Below are positions 6,294-7,073 of a DNA stretch of 7,073 nt, piece after piece. This DNA comes from an uncultured Eubacterium sp. (GTDB lineage: Bacteria; Bacillota; Clostridia; Lachnospirales; Lachnospiraceae). The stretch spans positions 1-7,073 of the forward strand of contig CABRZK010000130.1 in NCBI GenBank assembly GCA_902475415.1, written 5' to 3'. The position numbers and the translations under genes are program-made. The notes under the pieces were generated by a model. That model searched no databases. It was not told where the DNA came from and saw nothing but the letters and a program-made list of their open reading frames with translations. How positions within the stretch are numbered: position 1 is the first letter of the stretch; every line of letters starts with the position of its first letter.

Positions 6294-7073
6294 AAACATA
6301 AAAAACATTTACTTGGGGTTATGATGATTGGAACAATGCTTGCAGTAACCGTATTATCCGGCTGTGAATCTGGAAAAACAAAAGAAGTGGAAAAAACAGA
6401 GACGGTTTCACAGGACAATTTAGTAACATTAAAGGAAGCACGCAAGCAGGCGGAAAATTTTGAATCAGAATACAAAAATCTGGATTTTTCTGAAACACAG
6501 ATAAAAATCCCGGATGTACAGCAGGTTTATGAGATGGAGTTCCCAATATCTACAGACTCTTTTGAGCGTCAGGTGGAGAAATTTGAGGAAAATATCCGGT
6601 TGTATGAAGGACTGGATGATAGGGTGGATCTGAAGCAGCATATGACACTGATGTACTGGGATGTGGCACAGAATGACCGGCTTATTATCCCGATTTTGGA
6701 AGCAACAGATGAGCAAAAGGAGCAGGTGCAATATTTGGGATATAACGATGGAACCTGCTCTGAACTGGTGTATTTTCCACCTTTATGCTGGAATTGGGAG
6801 ATTATTCCGTGCCGACAGCACTGACGGGAGAGGAAGAGGATTATTCAAACAGACCTTATGGTTATCGGGGTATGAATCTGGGACATTCTGTTCAGAAATA
6901 TGATCTGTCAAAAGATGATATCACTGGGATCAGCTATCCGTTATCTGATGGAGAGCTTGCGTTGACGGATGCAGTGCAGTTTGTGGAACAGCATATGAAA
7001 GAGGATTATTATTTTGTTGGTTCAGAATATCTGGATTATCATGTGTTACAGATTGATATGCGGCAGCTGTCGG
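6291..7073 (+). pseudogene. Second lipoprotein gene, frameshifted and with a non-standard start; 3' end beyond window
   Basis: I do not recognise the family beyond its likeness to lipoprotein 1. Read from ATA 6291, the product begins KHKKHLLG, a hydrophobic run and LSGC (22-25), a canonical lipoprotein signal. From ATG 6321 only 14 residues would precede the cysteine, too few, so 6291 is preferred. The frame runs in good acidic, soluble sequence, including IPDV (73-76), to about 6779 and then becomes unconvincing, stopping at TGA 6822. The -1 frame takes over at 6782 and stays open to the window end with matching character: FMLELGDYSVPTALTGEEED, then DGELALTDAVQFVEQHMKED, which lines up with the tail of lipoprotein 1. 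The loss of one base around 6774-6790 explains this. About 260 codons are visible. It follows permease 2 by 30 bases in the same operon. A sequencing error, or a true frameshifting event, would be the alternatives to a pseudogene. Confidence 0.65.

Noticed and set aside
6770..6790. Programmed -1 frameshift site
   Set aside because: There is no X-XXY-YYZ heptamer in the right frame. Only a single TTT codon could re-pair, and I saw no obvious pseudoknot or stop codon to stimulate it. A lost base is simpler.
6661..6903. ORF of 80 codons in the third frame across the lipoprotein 2 break
   Set aside because: Its residues (for example RGRGLFKQTLWLSGYESG) do not continue the lipoprotein; the frame opening at 6782 does, with acidic soluble sequence to the window end.
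1..7073. CRISPR array, tRNA or rRNA genes, complete insertion sequence
   Set aside because: I saw no regularly spaced repeats, no cloverleaf-like segment and no transposase motifs in the window.

Overview
The window looks like a chromosomal segment of a low-to-moderate G+C Firmicute, most likely a gut-type Clostridia such as a Lachnospiraceae member. This rests on the A/T-leaning code, purine-rich Shine-Dalgarno sites, a bacterial GlnRS, a MocR regulator of clostridial style and BcrA-type ABC genes. It is an inference from protein style, not a database match.

Layout, all on the + strand: (1) positions 1-789 hold the 3' half of glnS. (2) After only 6 bases, 796-2262 encodes a MocR-type regulator (GntR winged helix fused to an aminotransferase-like domain), followed by a strong intrinsic terminator at 2275-2311. 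(3) About 160 bp of non-coding DNA (2312-2473) carries an inverted repeat and a perfect TATAAT box. (4) An operon follows: ABC-2-type permease (2474-3307), compact BcrA/LanF-type ATPase (3304-3927), lipoprotein (3924-5252), second permease (5385-6260) and a second, related lipoprotein (6291 to the window end). The first three operon genes overlap by ATGA. A bulged GC-rich hairpin at 5332-5371 sits between the first lipoprotein and the second permease. The second lipoprotein gene looks damaged: its best-placed start codon is ATA, and it needs a one-base frame change near 6770-6800 to stay open.

Functionally, the operon encodes one ATPase, two different six-helix permeases and two exported lipoproteins. 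That set resembles lantibiotic-immunity transporters (LanFEG plus LanI) and bacitracin-type BcrAB exporters, and the ATPase has the glutamate-for-glutamine Q-loop change known from that group. No bacteriocin biosynthesis genes are visible, so a role in peptide export, immunity or envelope stress is a hypothesis. The lipoproteins match no family I recognise and are the least-described part of the window. The MocR regulator may or may not control this operon; the terminator separates their transcripts.
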